This document shows positions 52,174-60,931 of a stretch of DNA of 64,000 nt, in pieces. The notes under the pieces are model-generated. The model made no database searches. It saw nothing but the letters and a program-made list of their open reading frames with translations, and was not told the origin of the DNA. The position numbers and the translations under genes were made by a program. Position 1 is the first letter of the stretch. Every line of letters starts with the position of its first letter. The DNA is from Candidatus Coatesiibacteriota bacterium (lineage in GTDB: Bacteria; JAFGND01). Location: assembly GCA_016927185.1 (NCBI GenBank), contig JAFGND010000034.1:33427-97426 (forward strand), written 5' to 3'.

Positions 52174-53740
52174 GGAAGCTTTTTCACAGAAGATGAATGC
52201 ATTTCTTTTCTGGTGTCTTGTTTTCATTTTTGTTTTCAGGTGCATATTCCCTGAAAACCTTTTTCCACAGTACTTTAATAGCAAGCCATCAGAATTCAGC
52301 TTCTTGCATCCCTTGTTTTTAGGGGTACATCACTTTGTCGGAATGGTTTTCACTATTATCTTGTTTCTTCTTTTCATGATTAACTGGTTTGTAACAAGGA
52401 AGAAAATTGCAGAACTTCCTCTGGGAAATCTAATTGCAGCTGGACTTGTCTGGTTAATGCTTACTGCTATTGGGGATATAATTCTTTCATTATCATTTAA
52501 ACGTTTTGCTTTTTACTTGCTTAATATTGCATTCATGATTTATATCTTGTATTCATATTTCGCAAGAAAAGACAGAAAGAAACTCAAGTTCTTTTTCATA
52601 ATCGGAACTATACTGGTAATATCAGTAGTATATTTTACAATAGTATCAGGCCACAATCTTAACAGGGAAATATGCTTTCAGCAAATATATTATCTAATCA
52701 TGACTGCAGTGCTTCTTTTCTTTTTAACTCAGCAAATAATCAATAGCCAAAAGAGAATCTCTCTATTCCTTAAGATAATTTTGTTCACAGGTGCATTTGT
52801 TGCATTACTCGGAATTCTGGAACTGATTTTCAAAAGAAATATTCTATATGAAAAATGGTTCCTCATATATCATGAGATATATATAAGAAGATCCTCATTG
52901 ATAGTAATGGATGCAAATTTAAAACCTACAGGATTTTATGGAAGGGTATTCTCTACAATCGGTCATCCAGCCTATCTTTCACAATTCCTCATATTCCCCA
53001 TGTTTATTGGCTTCTATTATCTTCTTAAGGAAGGAGAATGGAAAAAGAAAATTTCATATGCCATTTCAGTGATCCTTATTCTGTTCTGCATGGGAATAAC
53101 CCTTACAAGAGCATCATGGCTGGGTAGTCTGGCAGGAATTGCAGGTATAATATTAACTAGCAGATTTTTTATAAAAAATATAAGGAAGATATATATTTTT
53201 GCAGGTTTGATATTATTGTCATGCATAGTATTGCTTTCCATCCCTGTCATAAGAAAACGGGTTTATTCAAGATTGTTTGTACAGATAGGTACTACCTCAA
53301 GAGCTTTTGGACATAGATTTCAGAAATTTGAAAGCGTGAAATCCATAATAAGGCAAAAACCATTTATGGGTTTAGGATTCGGAATGTATTATTTCAAATA
53401 TAAGGACTATTTAAGGCAGGATCAGTATTATAAGGATCCTACTCTTGACATAGTTGATAATCAATATCTTGAATTGCTGTGCGAAATTGGATTATCAGGA
53501 GGAATAATCCTTTTCCTGTGGATTTTATATAATCTGAGTATAATATGGAACTATTCCAGATACAAGAAGGATCTTCTTCTATCATGTCTTTTCTGGGGAT
53601 TAGTATCATTTGGTATTTCAGTTGCCATGTTAGGTAGTTTTATAACATGGTCATCATTATTGGCAACCTTCACTATATATCTTGGGCTTGCATGGAAGAG
53701 GATTTATTACATAGAGAGAAATATCAGTCTAGAAGATTGA
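52163..53740 (+). CDS. O-antigen ligase / Wzy-like polymerase
   Basis: The protein has about 525 residues with eleven or twelve transmembrane helices and the Wzy_C (WaaL-type) core: LTRASWLGSLAGIAGI, followed by a large loop ending HRFQKFESVKSIIRQKPFMGLGFG and DNQYLELLCEIGLSGG. These enzymes ligate or polymerise lipid-linked glycans on the periplasmic side. The frame is open from 52139; ATGs at 52151 and 52163 are alternatives, and the last avoids most overlap with the upstream gene. Its stop region overlaps the convergent PIN gene by 17 nt. Confidence 0.82.
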   Translation: MKNKEAFSQKMNAFLFWCLVFIFVFRCIFPENLFPQYFNSKPSEFSFLHPLFLGVHHFVGMVFTIILFLLFMINWFVTRKKIAELPLGNLIAAGLVWLMLTAIGDIILSLSFKRFAFYLLNIAFMIYILYSYFARKDRKKLKFFFIIGTILVISVVYFTIVSGHNLNREICFQQIYYLIMTAVLLFFLTQQIINSQKRISLFLKIILFTGAFVALLGILELIFKRNILYEKWFLIYHEIYIRRSSLIVMDANLKPTGFYGRVFSTIGHPAYLSQFLIFPMFIGFYYLLKEGEWKKKISYAISVILILFCMGITLTRASWLGSLAGIAGIILTSRFFIKNIRKIYIFAGLILLSCIVLLSIPVIRKRVYSRLFVQIGTTSRAFGHRFQKFESVKSIIRQKPFMGLGFGMYYFKYKDYLRQDQYYKDPTLDIVDNQYLELLCEIGLSGGIILFLWILYNLSIIWNYSRYKKDLLLSCLFWGLVSFGISVAMLGSFITWSSLLATFTIYLGLAWKRIYYIERNISLED

Positions 53741-54170
53741 TAGTCTTAAATCCTTCCAGTTTAGCAAGTTTTATTAGAGTTGTATTGGAACTTAAAAAAT
53801 AATCAAGTCCAAGTTTCAAGAGAGGTTTGGCTGATGCCACATGGATTGCTTCCCTTGCTGAAATATCCATTTTTGTGCCATAAGTTTCAAGCAGATTCAT
53901 TGCTATTGTGAATATATGATAATCATATTTTATTATATGAAAATTACTCATATCCTCATGGAATAGTTGTAGCTGCTTTTTTGCCACTGATTCAGTTAAT
54001 GCATTCCTTCTGATGAGTGAGTAAATCGCTGAGATGAACTCCAGTCTTGCCAATGCTGAAATTGTCAAGGAATCAGTAGGTTTTATCAAATCATCAAGTT
54101 TTGAGGAACCCTGTTCATTATGATATAATTTTATCAATGCAGTTGTTTCAAGAAAAATTCGCCCCATCAT
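53724..54170 (-). CDS. PIN-domain protein (VapC-like) with altered acidic residues
   Basis: The 148-residue protein has the PIN-fold layout of VapC toxins. Strand 1 is IFLETTALIKLYHNE, helix 2 carries ALARLEFISAI (conserved E44), helix 4 is ISAREAIHVASA, and strand 4 ends with FLSSNTTLIKLA. Compared with the usual D-T-S-A-L, x-D-A-I-H-L-A and T-x-D pattern, this protein has Glu at 8 and 107 and Asn at 129. VapC proteins are ribonucleases with Mg2+-binding Asp residues, so activity here may be weaker or lost. Its antitoxin-like partner is encoded 5 nt upstream. Confidence 0.75.
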   Translation of the reverse strand: MMGRIFLETTALIKLYHNEQGSSKLDDLIKPTDSLTISALARLEFISAIYSLIRRNALTESVAKKQLQLFHEDMSNFHIIKYDYHIFTIAMNLLETYGTKMDISAREAIHVASAKPLLKLGLDYFLSSNTTLIKLAKLEGFKTINLLD

Positions 54171-54175
54171 GTCTC

Positions 54176-54385
54176 CTATTTTAACAATCCTTCATCAGCA
54201 ATAGATTCAGATACATTACTCAATAATTTCCTGGACTGCACAAAAGAAAATCTCTTTATCTGGGAATCAGACTGTTCTGGTATTTCATCAAGAAACGTTA
54301 CAATTACCTTCATTGGTTCACTGAATGCAACCTTCTCTTGTAACACAATCTCACCCTTTTGATAAATACCACGGACAGAAAGCAT
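54176..54385 (-). CDS. VapB-like antitoxin
   Basis: From the ATG at 54383-54385, preceded by AAAGGAGG, the protein has 69 residues. The open frame goes 15 codons further, without a ribosome site. The N-terminus MLSVRGIYQKGEIVLQEKV and the PMKVIVTFLDE segment match a common class of PIN-associated antitoxins that start with an AbrB/SpoVT-like beta strand set. The C-terminal half (QSRKLLSNVSESIADEGLLK) would wrap the toxin. It is cotranscribed with the PIN gene. Confidence 0.75.
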   Translation of the reverse strand: MLSVRGIYQKGEIVLQEKVAFSEPMKVIVTFLDEIPEQSDSQIKRFSFVQSRKLLSNVSESIADEGLLK

Positions 54386-54486
54386 ATTCCCTCCTTTAGA
54401 TACATTACGGAAATACTTGTCACTATCCAATAGTATAAATTGTCAACTTAAAAAAGAAGTGCAAAAGACAGTTGTTTTGATTGTCA

Positions 54487-54518
54487 TTCAGAATGCTTAT
54501 TGATAAAGCTATTCTGAA
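54487..54518. repeat. Imperfect inverted repeat between vapB-like gene and mnmE
   Basis: TTCAGAATGCTT (54487-54498) pairs with AAGC-T-ATTCTGAA (54506-54518): 12 bp with one bulged T and the loop ATTGATA. It sits about 100 nt upstream of the antitoxin start and 50 nt upstream of mnmE. Toxin-antitoxin operons are often autoregulated through such repeats, so it is a candidate operator. Confidence 0.4.
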
Positions 54519-54570
54519 ATAACAGTATCTTTTTCTTGCCTAAAGCTTTGTCGAAAAAAAGAATGGTTAC

Positions 54571-55935
54571 ATGAATAGTAATCTGGTTAATATAAATGAC
54601 TCAATATGTGCAATAGCAACGACACTAGGTTATTCTGCTATTTCAATCATAAGATTATGCGGCAATGAGACATTTGATTTATTGAAATTATTCTTCTGTC
54701 CTTCTTTTCCAAAGAGGCTTGAGAAAACTAAAGGTTTCAGTATTCATAGTGGTTTAATAGTGGATGCAAATATAGTAATAGATGATGTAATAGTTGCTGT
54801 ATACAGAAAACCTCATTCATATACTGGTGAGGATATGGCAGAAATTTTTTGCCATGGAGGATTGACTGTTCCAGCTCAGATACTTCATATATGCACAAAG
54901 CATGGTTTCAGAATGGCTTCTGAAGGTGAATTCACAAGAAGAGCTTTCATTAATGGAAAAATGAATTTGATGCAGGTTGAAGCAATCTCTGATATTCTTA
55001 CTTCTACTAATAGTAATGTTTCTAAAACCGCAGTAAACAATCTCTCCAAGGATAAGCATAAAAAACTTCAGGATATCTTCGCAGACATAAATGAAGTTGT
55101 CATTCAGGGAGAAGTTAATCTTGATTTCTCTGAAGATGAACAGATTGAAATGAAAGAACTTGATATAGTGGCATACATAGAATATCTTGACTTAATAGTA
55201 AAGCATTCAGAAGATTATATTCCTGTAAAAAACGGGTTAAATATCTTGATTGCTGGACCTCCTAATTCAGGCAAGTCAAGCCTCTTCAATACAATTCTCA
55301 ACCAGGACAGGTCAATAGTTTCTCATGTTCCCGGTACAACAAGAGATTATATATCTGAAAAAATCATCTTGCATGAAAAGGAAATTACCATAGTTGATAC
55401 TGCTGGTTATGATCTGACAGGAGATGAAATAACAAGAGAAGGCATGAAAAAGGCAGAAGAGCTTCTTTCAAATGCAAATGCAATAATTTATCTCATAGCT
55501 CCATGTGATCTTCAAGATATATCCTGTCATGAGAAGAAAGTCGCTGAATGGAAGCATGTTTTCAAAGTACCAGTATTTGCAGTTTTGAATAAAACAGATC
55601 TTCTTGAAAAAAGTGTAACTAATAATGATTTATTGAAGATCTCAGTTAAAGAAGGAACAGGGATCAAGGATCTACTTACTGAAATAGATAAATGGATGTC
55701 CGATACCTTTCCAGAGGATTATACAATACCTCTTGCATTGAATCAAAGGCAATTAAATCTTTTCAAAAAAATCAGAACTTCATTAATAGAGGCGAAAAAC
55801 ACCAGAAATATCAGCATAGAGTTATATATAGAAAACCTGAGGCATGCATTGTCTTTTTTTGAAGAACTATTTGGGATAAAAGTCCTGCAGGAAATACTTG
55901 ATGAGATTTTCAGCAGATTTTGCATAGGAAAATGA
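54571..55935 (+). CDS. mnmE: tRNA uridine-5-carboxymethylaminomethyl GTPase MnmE
   Basis: The 454-residue protein has the N-terminal tetrahydrofolate-binding domain (SICAIATTLGYSAISIIRL, then KPHSYTGEDMAEIFCHGG). The G domain has GPPNSGKSSLFN, PGTTRD, DTAGYD and NKTD. The C-terminal FCIGK carries the conserved catalytic cysteine. With MnmG it modifies U34 of several tRNAs. mnmG is not in the window. Its stop overlaps the next gene's start (ATGA). Confidence 0.95.
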   Translation: MNSNLVNINDSICAIATTLGYSAISIIRLCGNETFDLLKLFFCPSFPKRLEKTKGFSIHSGLIVDANIVIDDVIVAVYRKPHSYTGEDMAEIFCHGGLTVPAQILHICTKHGFRMASEGEFTRRAFINGKMNLMQVEAISDILTSTNSNVSKTAVNNLSKDKHKKLQDIFADINEVVIQGEVNLDFSEDEQIEMKELDIVAYIEYLDLIVKHSEDYIPVKNGLNILIAGPPNSGKSSLFNTILNQDRSIVSHVPGTTRDYISEKIILHEKEITIVDTAGYDLTGDEITREGMKKAEELLSNANAIIYLIAPCDLQDISCHEKKVAEWKHVFKVPVFAVLNKTDLLEKSVTNNDLLKISVKEGTGIKDLLTEIDKWMSDTFPEDYTIPLALNQRQLNLFKKIRTSLIEAKNTRNISIELYIENLRHALSFFEELFGIKVLQEILDEIFSRFCIGK

Positions 55936-56657
55936 AGAAGTTCTATATACCCTTGTTTCTTGTTTATTCTTTTACTATAGGTATTCTGAATTTGCTTGTT
56001 TTCCTTATTTCCCGTCATTCAGATGCAAGTCACATTAATTTCATATGGATATCTGCTTTTTTAATATCTGTTTTCCTTGTTCTTAACTTTCTTGTAATAC
56101 TTATTGCATCAAGAAAAAAAATACCTTATATTACAAACTCAAGAATACTCCTTGGAATAATGAGATTTTTCTGGATAATTATTATTGGAGCTGGAAAACT
56201 TATCAAGGATGGCGAGATATATTTATGGCAAGGATATATCGAATTCAATAATGCTTTCTTTAGAATTAATCTAATGAAAGCAAGGGATCAGAAAGTCCTT
56301 CTTCTCCTTCCTCATTGTTTACAGTTATATACATGCGGCATAAGAATAACAGGTAATATTGACAGGTGCAAGGGTTGCGGCAAATGCGTAATTACAGACA
56401 TAAAGAGAATAATCATGGAAAAAGGATTGTCAAGTTTTGTAGCAACAGGAGGGACTCTTGCAAGGAAAATAGTTGCTGAAGTGAAACCTGATATAATTAT
56501 TGCTTCAGCTTGTGAGAGGGATTTGGGATGGGGAATTTATGATACATTCCCTATGCCAGTTTATGGAATACTCAATGAACGTCCTGAAGGTCCATGCAAG
56601 AATACGAAACTTGATATTGCAAAACTGGAAGAAATATTAAATGAATTATCACCCTGA
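55932..56657 (+). CDS. DUF116 membrane-anchored Cys-cluster protein
   Basis: The 241-residue protein has two transmembrane helices (about 5-28 and 38-60) and then a DUF116 domain. Typical marks are LLLPHCLQ (about 120), a C-x-G/K-C-G-K-C cluster (RCKGCGKCVI), GGTLARKIVAEVKPD and ASACERDLGWG near 195-205. The cysteines suggest an Fe-S cluster. The family has no proven function. The ATG overlaps the mnmE stop, and its end overlaps engB by 17 nt, so the three genes form one operon. Confidence 0.82.
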   Translation: MKKFYIPLFLVYSFTIGILNLLVFLISRHSDASHINFIWISAFLISVFLVLNFLVILIASRKKIPYITNSRILLGIMRFFWIIIIGAGKLIKDGEIYLWQGYIEFNNAFFRINLMKARDQKVLLLLPHCLQLYTCGIRITGNIDRCKGCGKCVITDIKRIIMEKGLSSFVATGGTLARKIVAEVKPDIIIASACERDLGWGIYDTFPMPVYGILNERPEGPCKNTKLDIAKLEEILNELSP

Positions 56658-57237
56658 AATAAAATTCTATAAGTGCCTTAATGACTATCCTTCAAGGTTT
56701 CCCCTTGAGGCAAGAAAAGGATATGCCTTGATTGGAAGATCCAATGTTGGAAAATCCTCGCTTATAAACTCACTCGCTAATTCAACAATCGCAAGAGTAT
56801 CAAACACGCCAGGAAAGACAATAACCATCAATTATTACATTGTAGATGGAAACTGGTATATTATTGATTTACCAGGTTATGGATATGCAAAGCGTTCGCA
56901 TGAAATAAGAACAAGATGGGATGAGATAATGAGCAGGTTCTGGAAAAACAACAAGACTGATATAAAAGGACTGATATTGATAGATGCAAGGCATATTCCA
57001 AACAAGCTGGATCTTGATACCTTGATGTGGTTGAATGACAATCAGATTTCATATATAGTTGTGGCAAACAAAACAGACAAGCTAAATTCATCTGAAAATC
57101 AGCGTCTTAATGCGAGAATACGAGATTCTTATGGTATTGAAGAGAATCTTTTATTCAAGACCTCTATGCTGAAGAAAACAGGCATTAATGAATTACTTGA
57201 TTATATGATGAAATCCATTGCCAAAACAGAAGTGTAA
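56641..57237 (+). CDS. engB: Ribosome-assembly GTPase EngB/YsxC
   Basis: The 198-residue GTPase matches EngB (YsxC/YihA), needed for large-subunit assembly. G1 is GRSNVGKSSLIN, followed by SNTPGKTITINYY (switch I), DLPGYGYAKRSHE (G3) and VANKTDKL (G4); the TSMLKKTGINEL end is G5. The start ATG at 56641 lies inside the end of the DUF116 gene. It ends the mnmE operon. Confidence 0.94.
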   Translation: MNYHPEIKFYKCLNDYPSRFPLEARKGYALIGRSNVGKSSLINSLANSTIARVSNTPGKTITINYYIVDGNWYIIDLPGYGYAKRSHEIRTRWDEIMSRFWKNNKTDIKGLILIDARHIPNKLDLDTLMWLNDNQISYIVVANKTDKLNSSENQRLNARIRDSYGIEENLLFKTSMLKKTGINELLDYMMKSIAKTEV

Positions 57238-57372
57238 TCTTTTTTATCGATTCCATATATAATTGAAAATTAATGACTTATTAAATCAAATTCCAGGGAA
57301 GTGAAAATATTCAAATAAACAAATAAAAAAAACTTGCCATAAATATGCGTTTAAAAAATTAGGCAAACTAAC

Positions 57373-57402
57373 TTGAAAATTTGAAAACAATCAAATTATA
57401 AG
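57373..57402 (+). promoter_or_regulatory. Candidate promoter for gdhA
   Basis: TTGAAA (57373-57378) and TATAAG (57397-57402) are 18 nt apart, 46 nt before the gdhA start codon. The preceding 130 nt contain no gene. Confidence 0.5.
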
Positions 57403-57447
57403 TCAGTACGGTTGTTAGTTGATTACAAATATTTAGGAGGAAAAGTA

Positions 57448-58695
57448 ATGGCTGAATTGAATCCTTTCAAAATCGCTCAGCAGCAGCTGAAAATAGCTGC
57501 AGACAAACTTGGTTTATCACAGGAAATGTATGATTTCTTGAGCATTCCAATGCGTGAACTTCATGTAAGTATTCCAGTAAAAATGGATAATGGCAAGACA
57601 AAGGTATTCCAGGGCTTCCGTGTTCAATACAATGATGCACTAGGTCCAAACAAAGGTGGAATTCGCTGGCATCCTGAAGAAACAATTGATACTGTAAGAG
57701 CTCTTTCTGCATGGATGACATGGAAATGCGCAGTAGTAAATATTCCCCTGGGCGGAGGAAAAGGTGGAATAATCTGCAATCCCAAGGAATTAAGTGAAGG
57801 TGAAAAAGAACGTCTGGCACGTGGTTATATTCGTGCAATTAACTATTTCATAGGACCTGAAAAGGACATTCCTGCTCCTGATGTTTACACTACTCCACAA
57901 ATAATGTCATGGATGATGGATGAATTTTCAAAACTTCGCGGTTATTATTCACCAGGTGTCATCACTGGAAAACCAATCATTAATGGTGGTTCACAAGGAC
58001 GTGGAGATGCAACTGCACGTGGTGGAGTTTACACTGTTCGTGAAGCAGCAAAAATACTTAACATCGATCTCAAGGGTTGTACAGTTGCTGTTCAGGGCTA
58101 TGGAAATGCAGGATATTTCGCTGCAAAGATAATGACTGAAGAAATGGGAGCCAAAGTAGTAGCAGTAACGGATTCAAAAGGTGGTATTTATTGTGAAGAC
58201 GGACTGGATCCTGAAGCAGTAAAAAAATTCAAGGCAGAAACTAGCAGTGTCATAAATTTCCCTGGCAGCAAACCGATTTCAAACGAAGAGATTCTTGAGC
58301 TGAAATGCGATGTATTATTCCCATCAGCTCTTGAAAATGTACTTACTGATAAAAATGCAGGAAATGTAAAAGCAAAGATCAGCTGCGAATTGGCAAATGG
58401 ACCTACCACTCCAGAAGCTGATGAAATTCTATATAAGAATGGTGTTTTTGTAATACCAGATTTCCTTGCAAATGCCGGTGGAGTAACAGTTTCATATTTT
58501 GAATGGGTTCAGAATATTCATGGCAATGTATGGACAGCAGAAGAAGTCCGTCCAAAACTTGACAACAAGATGACACTTGCATTCCATGATGTTTACAATA
58601 TGAGCAAGAAACACGGAGTTCACATGAGAACAGCAGCTTATCTGGTTGCAGTACAACGTGTTGCTGATGCAGTCAAGATTCGCGGCTGGATATAA
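57448..58695 (+). CDS. gdhA: Glu/Leu/Phe/Val dehydrogenase (glutamate dehydrogenase)
   Basis: The 415-residue enzyme matches the hexameric NAD(P)-glutamate dehydrogenase class. Substrate and catalytic lysines lie in NKGGIRWHP and PLGGGKGGI, and the nucleotide fold has [12 protein letters not shown]. It interconverts glutamate and 2-oxoglutarate plus ammonia. The start ATG 57448 has AGGAGG at correct spacing, and the 12-codon upstream extension is unlikely to be translated. It has its own promoter and a downstream hairpin. In an anaerobe it may serve amino-acid fermentation. Confidence 0.94.
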   Translation: MAELNPFKIAQQQLKIAADKLGLSQEMYDFLSIPMRELHVSIPVKMDNGKTKVFQGFRVQYNDALGPNKGGIRWHPEETIDTVRALSAWMTWKCAVVNIPLGGGKGGIICNPKELSEGEKERLARGYIRAINYFIGPEKDIPAPDVYTTPQIMSWMMDEFSKLRGYYSPGVITGKPIINGGSQGRGDATARGGVYTVREAAKILNIDLKGCTVAVQGYGNAGYFAAKIMTEEMGAKVVAVTDSKGGIYCEDGLDPEAVKKFKAETSSVINFPGSKPISNEEILELKCDVLFPSALENVLTDKNAGNVKAKISCELANGPTTPEADEILYKNGVFVIPDFLANAGGVTVSYFEWVQNIHGNVWTAEEVRPKLDNKMTLAFHDVYNMSKKHGVHMRTAAYLVAVQRVADAVKIRGWI

Positions 58696-58727
58696 TACCT
58701 GTTTAGATTTATTTTATTGACATTGTA

Positions 58728-58747
58728 GCCCCCTTCTTGCAGGGGGT
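58728..58747 (+). terminator. Hairpin after gdhA
   Basis: GCCCCC (58728-58733) and GGGGGT (58742-58747) form a 6-bp, very GC-rich stem with an 8-nt loop, 32 nt past the gdhA stop. No T-run follows. It lies just before the lipoprotein start, so it may also affect access to that start. Confidence 0.5.
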
Positions 58748-58757
58748 TACTTATATC

Positions 58758-59537
58758 ATGAAGCATATAATCATATTACTTTTAGTTTTCTGTATTTTCT
58801 CATGCAGCAAGGGGACAAAGGAAAAACAAGACAAGCAACTGCCTAAGGATCCTCCAAATGAGGAAATAGAAAAAATAAAGGATCTTGTAAGGAAGCATAA
58901 TCTTCTTAATGCTGAGGCAAATGTCATCTATCTGAAGAGATTATATCCTGAATCAGGTGAAATAGACTTTCTTTATGGAATAATCCATTTTAATCAGGAG
59001 AACTATGACAAGGCATTGGAAATGCTATTGAGTGCTGAGAACAAGGGATATTCCAATCTGGTCTTGAATCTCATTCTTGCAAATACATATGAACTTAAGG
59101 GTGATGTTGCAAGAGCTAAGTACAGATACAAGTTGATAATTAAGGAACAGAAAGAAAAAGGGCAGGATTGTAAATCAATAGAAATCAGGGTTAGCATACT
59201 GACCAATCTCCAGACTATCAAGAATGAAGAATATGAACCAATTTATTATATAAGAAAAGGTGTCAGATCCTGTGAAAAAGAGGAATATAAAGTTGCACTC
59301 AATGAATTCCTGTTGGGACTGGGAAGATTTTATTATTTGCAGGAACAGGGTAAATCAACATGGGCTGCCAATCAAAGTGAACTGGAATGGATGAGAACTG
59401 CAGTTGATAATCTATACCAGAACGATCAAATTGAATATGCGAAATGGAATGATTTCCTTGATTACTGCTTCACGGAACGATTTTCAGGATTATTCGAATA
59501 TCTTGAAGCTTTGTATCTTCTTAACGTGACTCTATAA
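58758..59537 (+). CDS. TPR-like lipoprotein
   Basis: The protein has 259 residues from ATG 58758; the frame is open from a short upstream extension at 58737 that lies in the terminator-like hairpin. The signal peptide ends with lipobox IFSC (cysteine about 16). The body is helical with TPR-like pairs (IDFLYGIIHFNQENYDKALEML, NLILANTYELKGDVARAKYRY). This resembles outer-membrane assembly or scaffold lipoproteins, without a clear subfamily. Its stop overlaps the convergent mobA-fdhD gene by 6 nt. Confidence 0.68.
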   Translation: MKHIIILLLVFCIFSCSKGTKEKQDKQLPKDPPNEEIEKIKDLVRKHNLLNAEANVIYLKRLYPESGEIDFLYGIIHFNQENYDKALEMLLSAENKGYSNLVLNLILANTYELKGDVARAKYRYKLIIKEQKEKGQDCKSIEIRVSILTNLQTIKNEEYEPIYYIRKGVRSCEKEEYKVALNEFLLGLGRFYYLQEQGKSTWAANQSELEWMRTAVDNLYQNDQIEYAKWNDFLDYCFTERFSGLFEYLEALYLLNVTL

Positions 59538-60902
59538 AATTATCCTCTGCTCTCCGCTATAAATAGTGAATCTCTTCCCGCGAGCAAAAGAAACAAGTGT
59601 TAGATTTGTCTCTCTTGCCATCTGAACAGCCAGATACGTTGATGCTGATCTTGATACAAGTATGCTTATTCCATGCCTCAGGGCTTTCTGTACCATTTCA
59701 AAACTTATTCTTCCCGAGACATACAGGACATATCTGGAAGGATCATCTTTTTTCAGTATTGCCTTACCTACAACTTTGTCTACTGCATTGTGTCTTCCTA
59801 TATCAAAGGAATAATACCTTATCTCATTATCCAGAGCAAGTGCTGCGCTATGTACTCCTCCTGTCATCAAATAAACAGAGGATGATTTCTGGAACGAGTC
59901 CATAACACTGGAAAGCACATTTGATTTCACTTTCATGTCATTATCTATTTTCAAATTTTGCAGCTTTTCAGCATTTATAATGATACTGCTTTTGAAACTG
60001 CCACAACCAGAGGTTAACACACGTTTCATGCTTTCATTTTCAATGATTTTATCTGTTTCAATTATCGCCTTGATCCCCTTCTCGCTATTTATGACTGAGA
60101 CAGCAACCTCTCTTTTGTCAATGTATCCTTCCGAAATTGCGTATCCTGTTGCGAGCTCATTCATATCTGCTGGACTGCACATTAGAACTGCTCTTGATAT
60201 CCCGTTTATGTATATTTCAAAAGGAACTTCATCAACAATATCTTCTGTGATACTTGAAGGATTGTCATTATATTTAAGTGCTGTAATTGTCTTTACTGGA
60301 TTATCTGAATAGTATTTCTTTATGTTCATCAAATCTTCGGCAGTATTTATATTGAAAAAGAAATCCCTGAACTCAACTGGTCTTTCAATTATCTTCCATT
60401 TGTTTTCAGGAAGTGAAGCAAACATTTCTCTGCAAGAGACCCTGTTTGAAAAAGAAAAAGCATTTTCAAGAAAGGGTAAAATACCTGGAGAAAATATACC
60501 GGGAAGCGGTTCTATATAATTTCCCATTTTGTAGTGCAATATCCAGATATCTTTATTATAAATGTTTATAAGTCCCTCAAGTAAAGCTCCTCCTATAAAA
60601 GGAGTATCACATGCAATAACCAATGCGCTTTCGTTATATTGCTGCAAAAAAGAATGTATACCACCCAGTGGACCATAATTTTCATATAAATCCTTTATGA
60701 CAGAGACTTCCTCAGAAACTTTAATATTGCTATTCTTATCTGACACAACTAAGACTGGATTCAGGGAGAATTTCTTGATGTTTTCTATTGCTATTTCTAC
60801 TAATCGTCTGCCATCAAGTAATATCTCCCTCTTGTCAAGAGACATCCTTGATGATAATCCTCCTGCGAGAATCAATCCGTATTTAAGTGAATTATCTCCC
60901 AT
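59532..60902 (-). CDS. MobA-FdhD fusion protein
   Basis: The 456-residue protein joins two cofactor enzymes. Residues 1-198 are MobA (LILAGGLSSRM at 10-20, DLYENYGPLGGIHS at 71-84, VIACDTPFI at 95-103), which adds GMP to molybdopterin. Residues 205-456 are FdhD (TSGCGSFKS at 297-305, TGGVHSAAL, DIGRHNAVDKVVG, SGRISFEMVQKA), the sulfur carrier that sulfurates bis-MGD for formate dehydrogenase. Only one loop cysteine (C300) is present; E. coli FdhD has a CxxC. It is 29 nt downstream of the formate dehydrogenase gene, its obvious client. Confidence 0.9.
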   Translation of the reverse strand: MGDNSLKYGLILAGGLSSRMSLDKREILLDGRRLVEIAIENIKKFSLNPVLVVSDKNSNIKVSEEVSVIKDLYENYGPLGGIHSFLQQYNESALVIACDTPFIGGALLEGLINIYNKDIWILHYKMGNYIEPLPGIFSPGILPFLENAFSFSNRVSCREMFASLPENKWKIIERPVEFRDFFFNINTAEDLMNIKKYYSDNPVKTITALKYNDNPSSITEDIVDEVPFEIYINGISRAVLMCSPADMNELATGYAISEGYIDKREVAVSVINSEKGIKAIIETDKIIENESMKRVLTSGCGSFKSSIIINAEKLQNLKIDNDMKVKSNVLSSVMDSFQKSSSVYLMTGGVHSAALALDNEIRYYSFDIGRHNAVDKVVGKAILKKDDPSRYVLYVSGRISFEMVQKALRHGISILVSRSASTYLAVQMARETNLTLVSFARGKRFTIYSGEQRIIL

Positions 60903-60931
60903 ATCAGGGATACAGTATTTTAACTGAATCC

